Positions 1-11,488 of a DNA stretch of 64,000 nucleotides are shown piece after piece; the stretch's first letter is position 1; each line of letters begins with the position of its first letter. This stretch comes from Stemphylium vesicarium (Eukaryota > Ascomycota > Dothideomycetes > Pleosporales > Pleosporaceae). The notes below the pieces were generated by a model, which saw only the letters and a list, made by a program, of their open reading frames with translations, was not told where the DNA came from and did no database searches. Both the position numbers and the translations under genes were made by a program. Location of the stretch: positions 50,583 to 114,582 of the forward strand of contig QXCR01000097.1 of assembly GCA_004380135.1 (NCBI GenBank), written 5' to 3'.

Positions 1-294
1 GAGTATTTCATGTTCACAACATCAGTGCATTGGACCCTGAATTGCGCTCTGGTGGAGAAGGCAGACCTTATCTTATCGGGAGGCGGACTTCCTAGCGCGC
101 ATGGTGCACGCCCCCCTCGAAAAAGTACATGGCAAAGTTTCTAGCGACTAGACAGACGACCGCACGCCTCTCTTTCGTCCCAATTCGCCTTCTTGGGGAA
201 GTGCAAAATCAAAATACTCGTCTTTTCGTTTAATACGCACTTTGTTGATACCCTTTTTGTTACTTCGGACTGCGTGCCTTCGTCACCCCACATC

Positions 295-2373
295 ATGTTC
301 GGCGCAGTAAGAAGGTGCCCAGCGACCCTCTCGAGGAGTCTGGCGGCAGTCTCTATCAGGACGCTCCGCACATCCCTCACTCAGAACTCACGTGTCCTGA
401 GGATACCGCTGCAGACATCGCGCCTCGCAAATGCCTCCGTCTCTGGCTTCCACCACAGCGCAAAGTGGCAACAAGTTGCGGCAGAGGCAGAACAGGATGG
501 CAGTGAAGATGGACTCGTCACAAAGTTCCAGGACCTCGCCACAAAAGGACTCGTTCACCCCAATCTCATCAACACCATCACCAAGCAAATGAAGCTCTCG
601 ACCATGACGGACGTGCAGGCTAGGACCATCAACGAGGCTCTCAGCGGAGTCGACATGTAAGGCGCTTTCTCAAACTTCACAGGACATGGAACACTAACAC
701 AATACAGCATTGCGCAAGCAAAGACTGGTACCGGTAAAACACTCGGTTTCCTCATCCCCGTCATTCAGCGAATCATCCAAAACGACCCACAGCTCGGCGA
801 GAAGACCAGAGGGTACAAGCGCGCCAAACCCGACGACATCAGAGCCATTGTCATCTCCCCCACCCGAGAACTTGCTGAACAAATTGCCGTCGAGGCCAAG
901 AAGGTGGTCGCAAACACCGGCATTGTCGTCCAGGTGGCCGTCGGAGGTACCCAAAAAAGGATGATGCTCATGAAGACCCAGCGTGAGGGATGCCATCTCA
1001 TGATTGCCACTCCCGGACGACTCTACGATATCCTCTCTGACGAGTACTCTCGCATCGACGCACCGAAGCTCAATGCGCTTGTTATGGACGAGGCGGATCG
1101 TCTGCTCGACGACGGTTTCCAAAAGGAGATTGACGACATCAAGACCCTTCTGCCTGACCCCACTGTGGTCGAACGCCAAAACCTCATGTTCTCTGCCACT
1201 ATCCCTCGCGATGTTGTGAACCTGGTCCGCCAGACTATGCGCCCTGGCTTCCACTTCGCCAAGTGCGTCAACGAAGACGAGGAGCCCACGCACCAGCGTA
1301 TTCCCCAGAAGATGGTCATGGTCAATGGTTTTGAGAACAACATTCCTGCCGTCTACGAACTCGTTCTCAAGGAACAGGCAAAGGCCCAATCCGGTGGCGC
1401 CCGCCCTTTCAAGGCCATCATCTATTTCAACAGCACCGCCGAAGTCACACTCGCCGCATCTGTCTTCTACAAGCTCAGCGGTGGTTTCAAGCGTAACACT
1501 CCCCTCTCTGGCCTCCGTGCTTTCGAGATCCACGCCAAGCTCAGCCAGGGACAGCGAACAAGGGCCGCAGACGACTTTCGTCACGCCAAGTCTGGTATCC
1601 TCTTCTCTTCTGATGTGACGGCTCGTGGTATGGATTTCCCAGAAGTCACCCACGTCATCCAAATGGGTCTCCCCCGTGACCGCGACTCCTACATCCATCG
1701 TCTCGGCCGTACCGGTCGTGCCGGGAAGGAGGGTGAGGGCTGGATCTTTGTCACTCCTTTTGAGGCGCAAGAGATGCGCCGCCGTCTCCGCGACCTCCCT
1801 CTCCGCGATGCGACAAATGAACTCGAGACTGCATCCGTCGACATGAGCCAGCCGGCTGAAGTCCCCGAGCAAGTAGGCAAGATTCTGTCTGACTGCGTCG
1901 AGGCCCACAAGAAGGTCTACCCTGACCAGCTCGATGCTGCTTTCCGTGGTCTTTTCGGAAGCTACCAGTGGTACGGTGACAAGCGTGCTCTCATCGAGGG
2001 TGCCAACCGTCTAGCAGAGTTTGGTTGGGGTATGGACATGCCTCCCCCACCACCAGCTTCCGTAATGAGCGGAGGTAGGCGAAGCGGCGGCGGTGGTGGA
2101 TTCGGTGGTGGCCGATCAGGTGGTGGAAGAGGAGGTTTCGGTGGCGGCCGATCAGGCGGAGGTGGAGCTTTCGGTGACAGGAGAGGAGGAGGTGACCGAG
2201 GCGGCTTCGGTGGCGACAGGAGAGGAGGAGGCGGTGGATTCGGTGGCGAAAGGAGAGGCGGTGGAGGCTTTGGCGACCACAGAGGTGGTGGTGGCGGCTT
2301 TGGAGGTGACCGCCGCGGAGGTGGTGGCTTCGGTGACCGCCCAAGCAGGACACCCCGCGTGAGCTTCGACTAA
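295..2373 (+). CDS. Mitochondrial DEAD-box RNA helicase (MSS116-like)
   Basis: ATP-dependent RNA helicase, probably acting in mitochondrial RNA splicing or translation. Two exons, 295-656 and 708-2373, give 675 residues; the intron 657-707 has donor GTAAGG and a CTAAC branch site. The N-terminus from MFGAVRRC is rich in Arg, Ser and Leu and lacks acidic residues, like a mitochondrial transit peptide. Visible motifs are Walker A AKTGTGKT (about 125-132), PTRELA, DEAD (about 248-251), SAT and HRLGRTGRAG. The last 90 or so residues are Gly-rich FGG/RGG repeats, a common RNA-binding tail. An upstream in-frame reading exists, but 295 is the first ATG that gives a transit peptide. Family assignment is firm; the mitochondrial role is inferred from the N-terminus. 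Confidence 0.93.
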
Positions 2374-3098
2374 GAAGACAGTTTCACTGAGAAACTTTTT
2401 TTTTGGCGGAAGTAAGTTTATGCCCACCCCACCCCCTTCGTTGTTTCTCTCTCTCTCTCTTTGTACTATATATTCTGTATACCCCCCCAACGCCTCTTCG
2501 CCAGCGAGAGACTTGTACGAATGGATGGATGGATGGATGGAAATATAGGAAGGGCAGATTGTTGGGCTCTCTCTCTCTCTGCATTTGGCGGCGTTTCATC
2601 TTCTGGGAAACAAAAAAGGGAGTCGATACCTGTGTTTAGAAGGTAGACGCTGATGGCGTTTTTTTTGTAACAACCATCTCCAATCACGCATGTATCTATG
2701 TATGTATGTACGGAGTTCTTCTGAGGGAATGTGACAAAAAAGTTTGTATTCTACTATCAATTGTGTACCGTGATTTGTGATGCAGTTGCAGTGGTGAGAA
2801 GGAGAGATCATGATCCCAGATGCTGTGGTGAATAGGTTTTGAGTGCTGACTTTGGTTGCTGTTAGACCCGTTATGAGCAAGGGGTTGTTCATGTCAACGG
2901 GCAAGTCATAGGAAGTAACGTAAAGCAAAACCATCCTACGGGAGATGTATTCGCAGAGAGAGAGAGAGAATATGCAGAGTCTAAAACATCCTCATGCAAC
3001 CAACACTCCTAAGAAAAGAAAAAAAGGTATAACCACCAGCCAGTCAGCCAACCAACCAGCCAAACACCAACCCCTCAACCACCCCCAAAAAGGTTCCA
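2374..3098. repeat. Intergenic spacer with simple repeats
   Basis: No gene is seen between two convergent genes. The spacer holds several microsatellites: CT runs near 2448-2460 and 2570-2581, an ATGG run at about 2521-2541, TATG near 2695-2709 and GA near 2955-2969. It probably contains both 3' UTRs. Confidence 0.7.
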
Positions 3099-4208
3099 TC
3101 ACAACAAATCCGCCTTCCTCTTCTCCTCCTCAACAACCCTCTCAAACTCCTCAAACGCCTCCTGCAGCATCGGATACGTATGCTCGGTTGCGGGATAAGC
3201 TCTACTCTTAACCTCATCCCGATACCTCTCAATCGCGCCTCTCGCCTCGCCCCAAACATCGCCATACCTCTTCACAAACTTGGGCAGAAACCTGCCGGGC
3301 GGAAAATTCCCCAACATGTCAACCTGCACCAGCACCTGCCCCGAACACGCATTCCCGGCTCCAATCCCAATCGTCGGAATGCGGAGCTCGCGTGTGACTA
3401 GTTCAGCGACCTGCGCGGGCACAGCTTCCAGCACGACGGCGAAGGCGCCTGCGTCCTGGACGGCGAGCGCGTCTTCGAGGAGTTTGATGGCGGAGATTGT
3501 GGATTTTGCTTGTACGCGGAAGCCGCCGAGGGAGTTTTGGCGCTGTGGGGTTAGGCCGATGTGGGCGAGGACGGGGATGCCGGCGCGGGTTATGGTGGAG
3601 ATTGTGGGAGCCATTTCGGCGCCGCCTTCGAGTTTGATACCTTTCATGCGCCCGGTTTTTATCATGGTTATCGATGTGGTGAGGGCTTGCGTAGGGGAGA
3701 CTTCGTAGGTGCCCATGGGTAGGTCGCCGACCTGGGGGTTTCATGCTATGTTAGTGCGTTGTGCTCAGGAGGGGCATGGGGATGAACGAACAGTAAACGC
3801 GCTCTTGGTTGCTCGCGCCACGGATTTGCAATGCAGTAGCATTTCTTCCATCAAGACCTCGCTCGTGTCTTCCATTCCTAGGGCTACCATGGCTAGACTG
3901 TCCCCCACAAGTATCATGTCCATGCCCGCGTGGTCGGCGACATGGGCGCTGGGGAAGTCGTGCGCTGTGATCATGGTTATCGGTTCGCCCTTGCGGTATA
4001 GACTCTGGAGCGTGTTGATGGTGACGGGTTTACGCGCGTTGGCGGGTGTTGCGCCCAGCGGGGAGTGCGAACTCCACCGGACCTGGGCGGCAGGCAATAC
4101 ACAGCAGCGCGATATTATCGATGGCGACGGCGAACATGTGCGCGGTATGGTTTGTGTGAGGCGGAGTGAAGATAGTCGGAGCGTGGTGTTTAAGAGCGCA
4201 CGCGACAT
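3099..4208 (-). CDS. panB: 3-methyl-2-oxobutanoate hydroxymethyltransferase
   Basis: Ketopantoate hydroxymethyltransferase, the first committed step of pantothenate and coenzyme A synthesis. It transfers a hydroxymethyl group from methylene-tetrahydrofolate to 2-oxoisovalerate. Exons are 4208-3792 and 3731-3099. The intron 3791-3732 has an unusual donor GTTCGT, a CTAAC branch site and a CCCAG acceptor; joining restores the family motif FTVGDLPMGTYEVS. Other family motifs seen are MITAHDFPSAHVADHAG, the Mg-binding LVGDSLAMV, KLEGG, PVLAHIGLTPQ and GIGAGNACSGQVLV. Start 4208 is the first ATG; the reading frame extends upstream only through non-ATG codons. The N-terminus MSRALLNTTLRLSSLR looks like a mitochondrial presequence, matching the known location of the fungal enzyme. 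The product is 349 residues. Confidence 0.93.
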
Positions 4209-5517
4209 GATGGCTATGTCGGTTGTGGTGCGACGACGACGTTGGGTGGGATGGGGCTTTTTGAACACAAAAAATTGGGTAATGGGCCCGAGGAGAATGC
4301 GGATGAAGAGGGGTCAGCCATGGTTTAGTGCGGCGAAGCTTCTTCTTATGCTTGCGGCCTATGTGATGATATCTTCAGCGAAGTTCTGAGCAGACGTTGG
4401 CAGAATGTACCGAGGATCTGCGCTCGCCGAGATGGGCGGCCAGGGGTCGCGCCCTGGTCTTCTTTGTTTCCGGGCTAGACGGTCGGCTGGATGGCTCTCC
4501 CCCGCGTTTGGACGAGACTCTCTCTCAGCGACCGGAGCATTTGCTGTTTTCTTCTGCTCACTTATCTTCGCTTTGCTTGCGATCCGCAATGTGTTTGTTT
4601 TTCAGGGGCGTCGTCGGACAGGCGGTGAATACCTGGGCGGAGGTGTCGGGGAAGCTGCGGCATTACTCCACAGTGATTGGGTCGTCTTGCCCTCTGTCTA
4701 TAGACGCGGACCATGGACAGGACTATATGATATTATCATCAGGGGGTGCGGAAGGCTATAGTATGCTTTTGTCTATGAGATTTGTTTCTCCAAGTGACAG
4801 CCAATTCAAGATGGTTCATTTCTCTCAAGAGTCATCAGCGGCTGCATAGTCCATCGGTGAACGTATTCGAGCTGAAGACGCCCGGATGCTTGTTTGGTTT
4901 CAAATAGTGCGCCATAGATTGGTATGCCCTCCAGATGGTGTCCATGTATGGGTACCGTACGTGTCGTATTCGTAGAGATGGTGTGCTGATCAGATTAGTG
5001 CCGAGGTACAATGTAGACGGCCTTGAGGTATACGGAATCTTGATGAGTATTCTTTGGTAAACTTACTTAGCATTGATTATGCGTTTGGAAGCCAAACACC
5101 GAGAGTGAGTACGCGGTGGCGCGCGACTTCTCGGCGATGACTAGCCGGAGGTGAGACGTGCGCAAGCGTGACATGCCGGCGTCGTACCTCGTGACTACGA
5201 CCACGTCCATAATCCTTTCCGCCTCCTAGTTTCTAGTTGTAACAATCTAGCCCAAAGACACGACCAATACATACGCACACCATATTCGAACCCGAATAGA
5301 AGCTATACAGCGCGATTCTGCCAACAGAAGCGCTGACGATCTGCCAACGAACGCGCCCCTCTTCCGCTATCGATAGCCCCGCCGCCAACCTCACGACAGC
5401 TCCGTCACAGCACCGAGCCACGACAAGACGCCGCGAGCCTCCAATACAACTCGAGGTGCGCTAGAATACTGAAGAAGAACATCTCTGTGTGAAGGAATAC
5501 ACTGCGCCCGCGTCAAA
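4209..5517. other. Intergenic region, divergent promoters
   Basis: About 1.3 kb between the divergent ketopantoate hydroxymethyltransferase and E2 genes. Open frames on the plus strand around 4397-4849 have no recognisable protein pattern. No RNA gene or repeat was recognised; it presumably holds both promoters. Confidence 0.6.
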
Positions 5518-6554
5518 ATGAGCTCGCCAAAGAGACGCATTGAGACGGATGTACGTGACCTTCACCCCGGTTATTGCTGAGCATGGGACAAGAGCTAATC
5601 GACGGCTTTTCCTGTTATACAGGTTATGAAGTATGTCGCGCATAGTTTCCGCACAAAAATGTAGTGCTAACAAGAAACCAGGATGTATGTTAAGCCATCT
5701 GCTAGCCAATTCGACGCTCACGCCATCACTCCCGCGGAGACACTGAGAGCCCAAGCTAATGATAGCCAGGCTCATGAGTGACTACGAGGTCACTTTGGTC
5801 AACGACAATAGTAGGCAATCTGTTTTTTACTGGAGGCCAGAGCTGTAGCTAACACATCCTAGTGTCAGTCCATCCTACCGTCCCATCTCGCACCAGCCGG
5901 GTCGCTGCTAATACACCACAGGCAAGAGTTCTACGTTAGGTTTAAGGGCCCAGTAGAAAGTAGGAAACATCTTTCAGCCATGATGTTCCCATGTGCTAAT
6001 CATCTCAGCTCCATTCGAAGGAGGTCTTTGGAAGATACACGTCGAATTACCAGATCAATATCCGTACAAGAGCCCTAGTATCGGCTTCGTCAACAGGATA
6101 TTCCACCCCAATATCGATGAGCTGTACGTTCTATTCTTCTACAAGAACCCTTCGTCGCATCAGCTGATACATGTATAGCTCCGGCTCCGTTTGCCTGGAC
6201 GTCATCAACCAAACATGGTCGCCAATGTACGATATGATCAACATTTTCGAAGTCTTCCTTCCTCAACTCCTTCGATATCCAAACCCGACCGACCCTCTCA
6301 ACGGAGAAGCCGCTGCTCTTTTGATGAGAGAGCCGAAGAGTTATGACGCCAAGGTCAAGGGTGCGTGTAGCAATGGGCAACTTTGAAGCGTGCATTCGGA
6401 CTGACAACAAGCAGAGTACGTACAAAAGTATGCCAACAAGGACACCGCCGAGGACTCTGACAAAGACGATGGCGATGACGATGAAATGAGCTCCGTCGGC
6501 AGCTACGAGTCGGGAGACGAAGACGGAGCAGCGGGTAACATGGACGACATCTAG
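5518..6554 (+). CDS. ubc8: Ubiquitin-conjugating enzyme E2, UBC8/UBE2H type
   Basis: E2 ubiquitin-conjugating enzyme. In yeast, Ubc8 works with the GID/CTLH ligase in degrading gluconeogenic enzymes. The model has nine exons: 5518-5550, 5623-5630, 5682-5684, 5770-5810, 5863, 5922-5959, 6009-6123, 6179-6360 and 6415-6554. It totals 561 nt (186 residues) and keeps frame throughout. The catalytic cysteine is about residue 85 in SGSVCLDVINQTW, with the HPN motif at 74-76 and an acidic C-terminal tail as in UBE2H. Exons 2, 3 and 5 are only 8, 3 and 1 nt long. Each flanking intron (51-85 nt) has its own GT donor, CTAAC/CTAAT branch site and AG acceptor. The small exons restore residues conserved in yeast Ubc8, the MKxLMSD and NDxMQEF segments. 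A single-intron alternative for the 1-nt exon, using acceptor AG at 5925-5926, would replace Met-Gln-Glu by Lys. Confidence 0.9.
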
Positions 6555-7358
6555 ACGACCACGTCGGTATAACCTGTCTCACATCAATTCCCTTGTCTCC
6601 TCATGGTCGGACGTTCGAGGCGCTACTTTGGCACACATAAGTTGCTTCCCTATATATTCCCCTTTCATTGGTCCGTACGGTTTGGTTAAGAGCTTGGATT
6701 CATTGTTGGCGTTGTTGTTTTTGGCACTCTGTTCTCTGTTCCGGGTCGGAAAGGGTGGTCGCCCTATCGACCACCTCAGTTATCGAGACCTGTGATACGT
6801 ATTGTATGCGATAATTCACTTTGTGCCTTTATCATATTCGTTCATCCTGGTCACGTCGTCTATGATTGCTCTCATGCATCTTTGCTCAGTCTCTATATAC
6901 CTTCTCCACCCTCGTCAATCTCGCTTTCTGTCGTTTCATGGATTCTCTTCTCCATACAGTACACACCGCCTAGAGGGGACTGCAAACAGACAAACCACGT
7001 GTGTAGCAGCTCGTATGCTCAACGGTCACTGCTCATTGGCATCAGCTGCCACCGCTCAACGCTATTGGCAAATGGTGTGCTTTCACGGCAAAGGGAGATT
7101 AGGCCTACGTCATGCAATCCCCGCTCCCCCTCATCTCTTCGTCTTCACCATCATGAGATGTTCTTCACTGGGGAGATAATCGTCTAGTCCCGATCCGAGC
7201 TTCTGCCGACGCGCTCATGTGTATGTAAACACACACAGTTGCTATCACAACAACGCTCCACACGCAACAACAACAAAAAGTCTAACAACCTGATTATCTC
7301 TAGACGCTCATTGCACAAAAGGTCCCAGTATTATCTTCTTCAGTCCTTCGTTTTCAAG
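6555..7358. other. Intergenic region
   Basis: About 0.8 kb between two genes on the same strand. It presumably contains the E2 3' UTR and the promoter of the next gene. Open frames at 6792-7187 look non-coding, and no RNA gene was recognised. Confidence 0.55.
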
Positions 7359-8213
7359 ATGGCACCCCGCAGGGAGCTTGCAAGGCGCGGAGATTACACC
7401 TATTTTACTGCAAGAGAGCGGCAGTTCCTCGACGCACACACTGGTGCTGGTGTCAATGCCCGTCGCTCTTCTGCAGCTGGTGGTCGAGGTAGTGGTCAAG
7501 TCCGAGACACCTACCGCCCGCGCTACCACAACATTCAGCGCCAGCATCAAGGTCGCGGTGGCGCCTCAGCTCGCGGTAGGCGTCCCGTAGAGCGCCCTGC
7601 GCTCAATGACGGCCGGCGCCACCACAATCAAGCTCAAGGCACTCAATATCAAGGCACTCAAGGTCGAGCTGCTGAGGTCAATCTTCCTCGCGCTCGTGGT
7701 CATCCCCAAGCTCGCATCGGCAGTGATAACGTCGCTGGTTCTGACGCTACCAAGAACCCTCACGGGCAAGGAGCATTCACTCGCATGGATAGGAACCCTG
7801 TCACTCAAGAGATGGACATCATCATCAACAAACGCAGTGCTAACCCGGTCACCCCCGACTCCAATACCCGACCCATTCAGCAGTCAGCCTCGTTCAGTTG
7901 CCCGCAATTTACCCAGTTCACCGAAAGCCGCCCCGAGTTTCCATCTCTGTTTCTGCCTGGTACCCCGAGCCCCGGTCGCCCCCGTGACCTTCCCTCTGGT
8001 TCTTTCAGCGACACAGAGGTCGACATGCCTGCCCTTCCTCCTCCCCCTAAGCGACCAGTCCGGCCCTATCGTGGCAAGGATGAAGTCAAGCGCGCCTTCA
8101 CTAACGCCAACCTTCGCGCTATCATGGCCGATAAGCCGTACCCCAAGCCAAAAGGCAAGGTGGGAGCAGAGAAGCCGATCCTCAAGATGGGTATCCGCAA
8201 GGAGTACAAGTGA
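7359..8213 (+). CDS. Uncharacterised basic, low-complexity protein
   Basis: Intronless frame of 284 residues; I do not recognise a family. The chosen ATG (MAPRRELARRGDYTYF) follows a clean AAG context, and the upstream in-frame extension looks like 5' UTR. The N-terminal half is very rich in Arg, Gly, His and Gln, with RGG-like and GRR/RGR clusters that could bind RNA or be disordered. The middle is rich in Pro and Ser. The C-terminal 45 residues are Lys-rich (KPYPKPKGKVGAEKPILKMG) and look more ordered than the rest. There are no membrane segments or signal peptide. Codon use looks like that of neighbouring genes, supporting a real gene, but function is unknown. Confidence 0.6.
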   Translation: MAPRRELARRGDYTYFTARERQFLDAHTGAGVNARRSSAAGGRGSGQVRDTYRPRYHNIQRQHQGRGGASARGRRPVERPALNDGRRHHNQAQGTQYQGTQGRAAEVNLPRARGHPQARIGSDNVAGSDATKNPHGQGAFTRMDRNPVTQEMDIIINKRSANPVTPDSNTRPIQQSASFSCPQFTQFTESRPEFPSLFLPGTPSPGRPRDLPSGSFSDTEVDMPALPPPPKRPVRPYRGKDEVKRAFTNANLRAIMADKPYPKPKGKVGAEKPILKMGIRKEYK

Positions 8214-9369
8214 AGACCAATATGACGGCGAGGACTGTGGGGATGCAAGTCGGCGGAGAAGAGGGCTTTGAGGTGTTGGCACTGAGTTTGGGAAGCGGAC
8301 ACTAGCCATTGCACGACGTTGTTCCCTCCCTTGAGTTCATGCCTTCTTCTTAGGAATCTCTTGCTTTGCTCTGCACCGCTCCGTCATGCTGGTATCTTGT
8401 ACTACAGAGCATGGCTAATCGCTCAGCACTCTGATGGTGAACACGGGATTATGTTTCTTCTTACTTATGGCTGTTGAGCAGCCACTGAGGTTTGGTTTAC
8501 TCTCAAGACTTTTCACGATGGCGTTATGGGATCGGCTGAGGATGATAACCTTTTCCTTTACTCTGTCTACGAATATGGCTCGGATTGCATCTGTGGGCTT
8601 GGGCTAGGAGATATTTTAGATTCGGATGAATGCATCATCATAAGTCGTCCGCCGCATTGATTACAGTTGTCAGACCCTCGCTGCCATACCATGAAAACTT
8701 TCGCTCGTGACGAAAATGATTCTTCAACAATGCAGGAAATTAGAAAACATGACCAATATTAAATTTAAAACAGAAAAACTCTAAGGTTCATCGCAGCAGC
8801 CGGTCGTCATCTCCCTTGTGGCGACTGCTAAGCCACCAACCCCCACGACGACTATCCAGGCGCGCATCTTCTGCCTTGGTCTTTCCTGCATGCTTTTTAA
8901 ACAAAATTTGACCCCATGCAGAGAACAATCACGAGGCCGACTGCAAGGCTCGCAGCGCACACGTCAGGCAATATAGCTAGGCTGCTAACTGGCAGCCTCG
9001 CACCCCATGCAACACTCATCATCGGTGCCAAATACCAGCCTAGTCATCGAATAACATTGAGGTGGCTTCCCATGCAAGGATGCCTGCAGTGCGCCTGCAG
9101 AACGGCGTAGTTCACCCCGCGTCGCGAACCCCACCAATCTTGTATGCGAACACTAAAGATGGTGGGCCTGGAAGAGTGCTGGTTGGTAGATGATATGAAA
9201 CAACTACATAGCCATCAGTTCACCGGTCGATATGTGTATGCAGTGTGTTGTGTTTCTCGAGCCTTCTTCTCCTTTCTCCCGCACATAAAGTGTCGCAGCA
9301 TGATATCTTGACCGTCTCCACTCTCTATTCCAACTATTGTCTTTTTGAGAAAGTATTGTTCTTATCATT
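8214..9369. other. Intergenic region
   Basis: About 1.15 kb with no recognisable gene, RNA or repeat. The stretch near 8700-8780 is AT-rich. Confidence 0.55.
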
Positions 9370-10857
9370 ATGAGCGGCTTGGAGATTTTGAGCCTTGCAA
9401 TAGGTGCGCCGGCATTCGCCACGTGCTTGCTAAAAACTGGGCGATCTCTCCAGAAAACAGTCAAAACGATCCGCAACGCACGCCCTGATTTGCGAGCCCT
9501 TATCGATGAGATCGAGATGTTCGCGGGGATATACCACGATTTCGAAGAGGTGTGTCCACTAGGTGCTGATGACGATGCGGCCATCTCTTCCCCCGCTAGA
9601 GATGTCAGGAAATGGACCGAAGGCGCCATTTCCTGCTTCGAAAAATTGCTAGAACGGGTGAAAGCGATAGCTCCAGCTTCAAGATCTTCTTTATTGGAGA
9701 CCTGGATAGCACATCTCCGATGGTTGACTAGTGGCTCTAACATTAAGGCCTTACGAGCCCATCTCTCTGTGGCAAGAGAGAGCATCAATTGCCTCACGAA
9801 CATCCGAGTGATTGAAAATCTCCGCGAATTATTGCATACCCTTCGATCTGCGGTCACCCAAGGAGGGAGACGAGAAATTGAGCAACGACTTGGCGAGACG
9901 ATCGAACTGGCAACAGCGAAAGCTGAAGAAAAATTGTAAGTTACAACATGATAACAAAAAAACAGTGGCTCGACCAATCTAACAGTACAAAGGAAGTTCC
10001 GCCGTTCTAACCAACATGCCATTAAGAAACGTCTGAGAAGAGCGAAAGAAGATATTTCTTTGTGTCTCAACAAAACTGTCGATCCGCACATCATACCTGA
10101 GACTGACAAGCTTTTCAAGCTTGAACGTTCGACTCAAAAGTACGCAAGAAAGGTTCTCCCGAAACATAAGTCTAAGAGATCATCGCGCCAATCACTGCGC
10201 CATTGGCCGAGTGATGCAGAAACGGGGTTATCGCATTCCACGGGTACGGGATATACGCAATCATCGGGTTCATCGCGTCGTCGCCCGACAGCACCAGAAT
10301 CTCCACCGACTTCTCCGGAGCCGTTGCGCTATCCCTCATTTAGTAGAGAAGTACCTAACCGTACCTCCATTCGATGCCGGTGGTGTCTGGGTGCCTGTAG
10401 ACATCCCGAACTCCATGCAGTCACGAGTACTGCAGTTAGACCAAGCATCTGGCATGGCAACATGGGCGGAAACGGACCTCATGTGCGACGGAGAAGGAAT
10501 TCCAATGACTTGCTGGCCCGCTACAGACCCATAGTCGGGATTTACAATACTTCTGCTTTACCGTCAAATTCTAGCGTAGAGCCACCAGAGCCTAGCCAGC
10601 GGCTTGACAGTCTAGACAACGCGCAAGATTCTGGACACGGCATTGCTATCGGAAGCAGGAATGGGGAAGGGTTGGAAGATAATCCGCAACCAATGGGTGA
10701 GGGTGAAGCAACTGACGAGGACACCGAAGACGAAGAGGACACTCAGGAAGAAGAACAAGAGGGAACGGGAGCTAGTATATGGCAGTCGACCAATGTTTTC
10801 GGGGGCCACGAACCACGCAACTGGCGAGCAAGACACGAGAGAAGCTCGTCGCCGTGA
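9370..10857 (+). CDS. Uncharacterised protein with a STAND-like fungal N-terminal region
   Basis: Two exons, 9370-9935 and 9993-10857, give 476 residues. The intron 9936-9992 has donor GTAAGT, a CTAAC branch and acceptor AAAG; the nearer AACAG acceptor would cause an early stop. The first 190 residues are helical: a hydrophobic LEILSLAIGAPAFATCLL segment, then amphipathic helices with many Glu, Arg and Leu. This layout resembles the N-terminal helical domain that precedes NACHT/NB-ARC modules in fungal STAND proteins, but the match is weak. No P-loop NTPase follows. The rest is basic and Ser/Pro-rich (RRAKEDISLCLNKTVDP), ending in a strongly acidic tract of Glu and Asp. Function unknown; a second intron inside the long exon 2 cannot be excluded. 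Confidence 0.55.
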
Positions 10858-11488
10858 CATGCTCTGGGGCAATAAACCTTGTGGGAAGAGATAGCATCAG
10901 CATTTGTACCCTGATACCCACCCCCCTACGCATCATGAGCGATACAAAATGTTTCCTAAATGTATGACCAAAGCAGTCACATCTGTATTAGAGGCAGAAC
11001 ATGTTTTTTTTTCTCGCTGCTCTAGAGAGTATATGCGGGTTTGACGTGTGCATAATCTTCAAGTGGCTAGGCGGGTTCAAAGTTACCTGCAACCAAGGAT
11101 AGTCACGTGCAGGGACGACACGGTCTATATGTACAGAATAGGAAGACTGGCTTCCGAGTATCAAGAGGAGAAAAAGTTGTATGCATTAAAAAAAAATCTC
11201 AGTAATTTGAAGCTTTCATCAACGTCCCCCATCCCTGTTCAATAGCCAAACCGGTGGCCAGAAAAGAAAATGGAAAGACGGGGGGGAAAGTAAAGAAGAG
11301 AAAACTTCACGTCGAAGTTTTCAAATCCGGGAGCGAAAAGCAAACGTTTTTTTTTTTCGCTGCTTTGCTCAACCATATGCAGTAGATAGATACCGCCCAT
11401 TCGATGATGTAGACATGGCCATCCACACATCCTTCCACCACCCTCACAGCCTCCTCCAACCGAAACACATCTCACGAACACACCCTCT
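10858..11488. other. Intergenic region between convergent genes
   Basis: About 0.6 kb, AT-rich in parts, with T and A homopolymers (near 11005-11012, 11189-11196 and 11347-11358). It probably holds both 3' UTRs. No gene is seen. Confidence 0.55.

Noticed and set aside
694..1908. 404-codon open frame on the minus strand
   Set aside because: Lies antisense to the DEAD-box helicase and arises from its codon bias; no family pattern in the translation.
2521..2541. Short tandem repeats as possible CRISPR or regulatory array
   Set aside because: Simple ATGG microsatellite in a 3' UTR region; CRISPR arrays do not occur in fungal nuclear DNA.
4397..4849. Plus-strand 150-codon frame
   Set aside because: Composition and lack of any motif indicate chance opening in a promoter region.
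5275..5305. TTCGAACCC resembling a tRNA T-loop
   Set aside because: No stems for acceptor or anticodon arms could be drawn around it.
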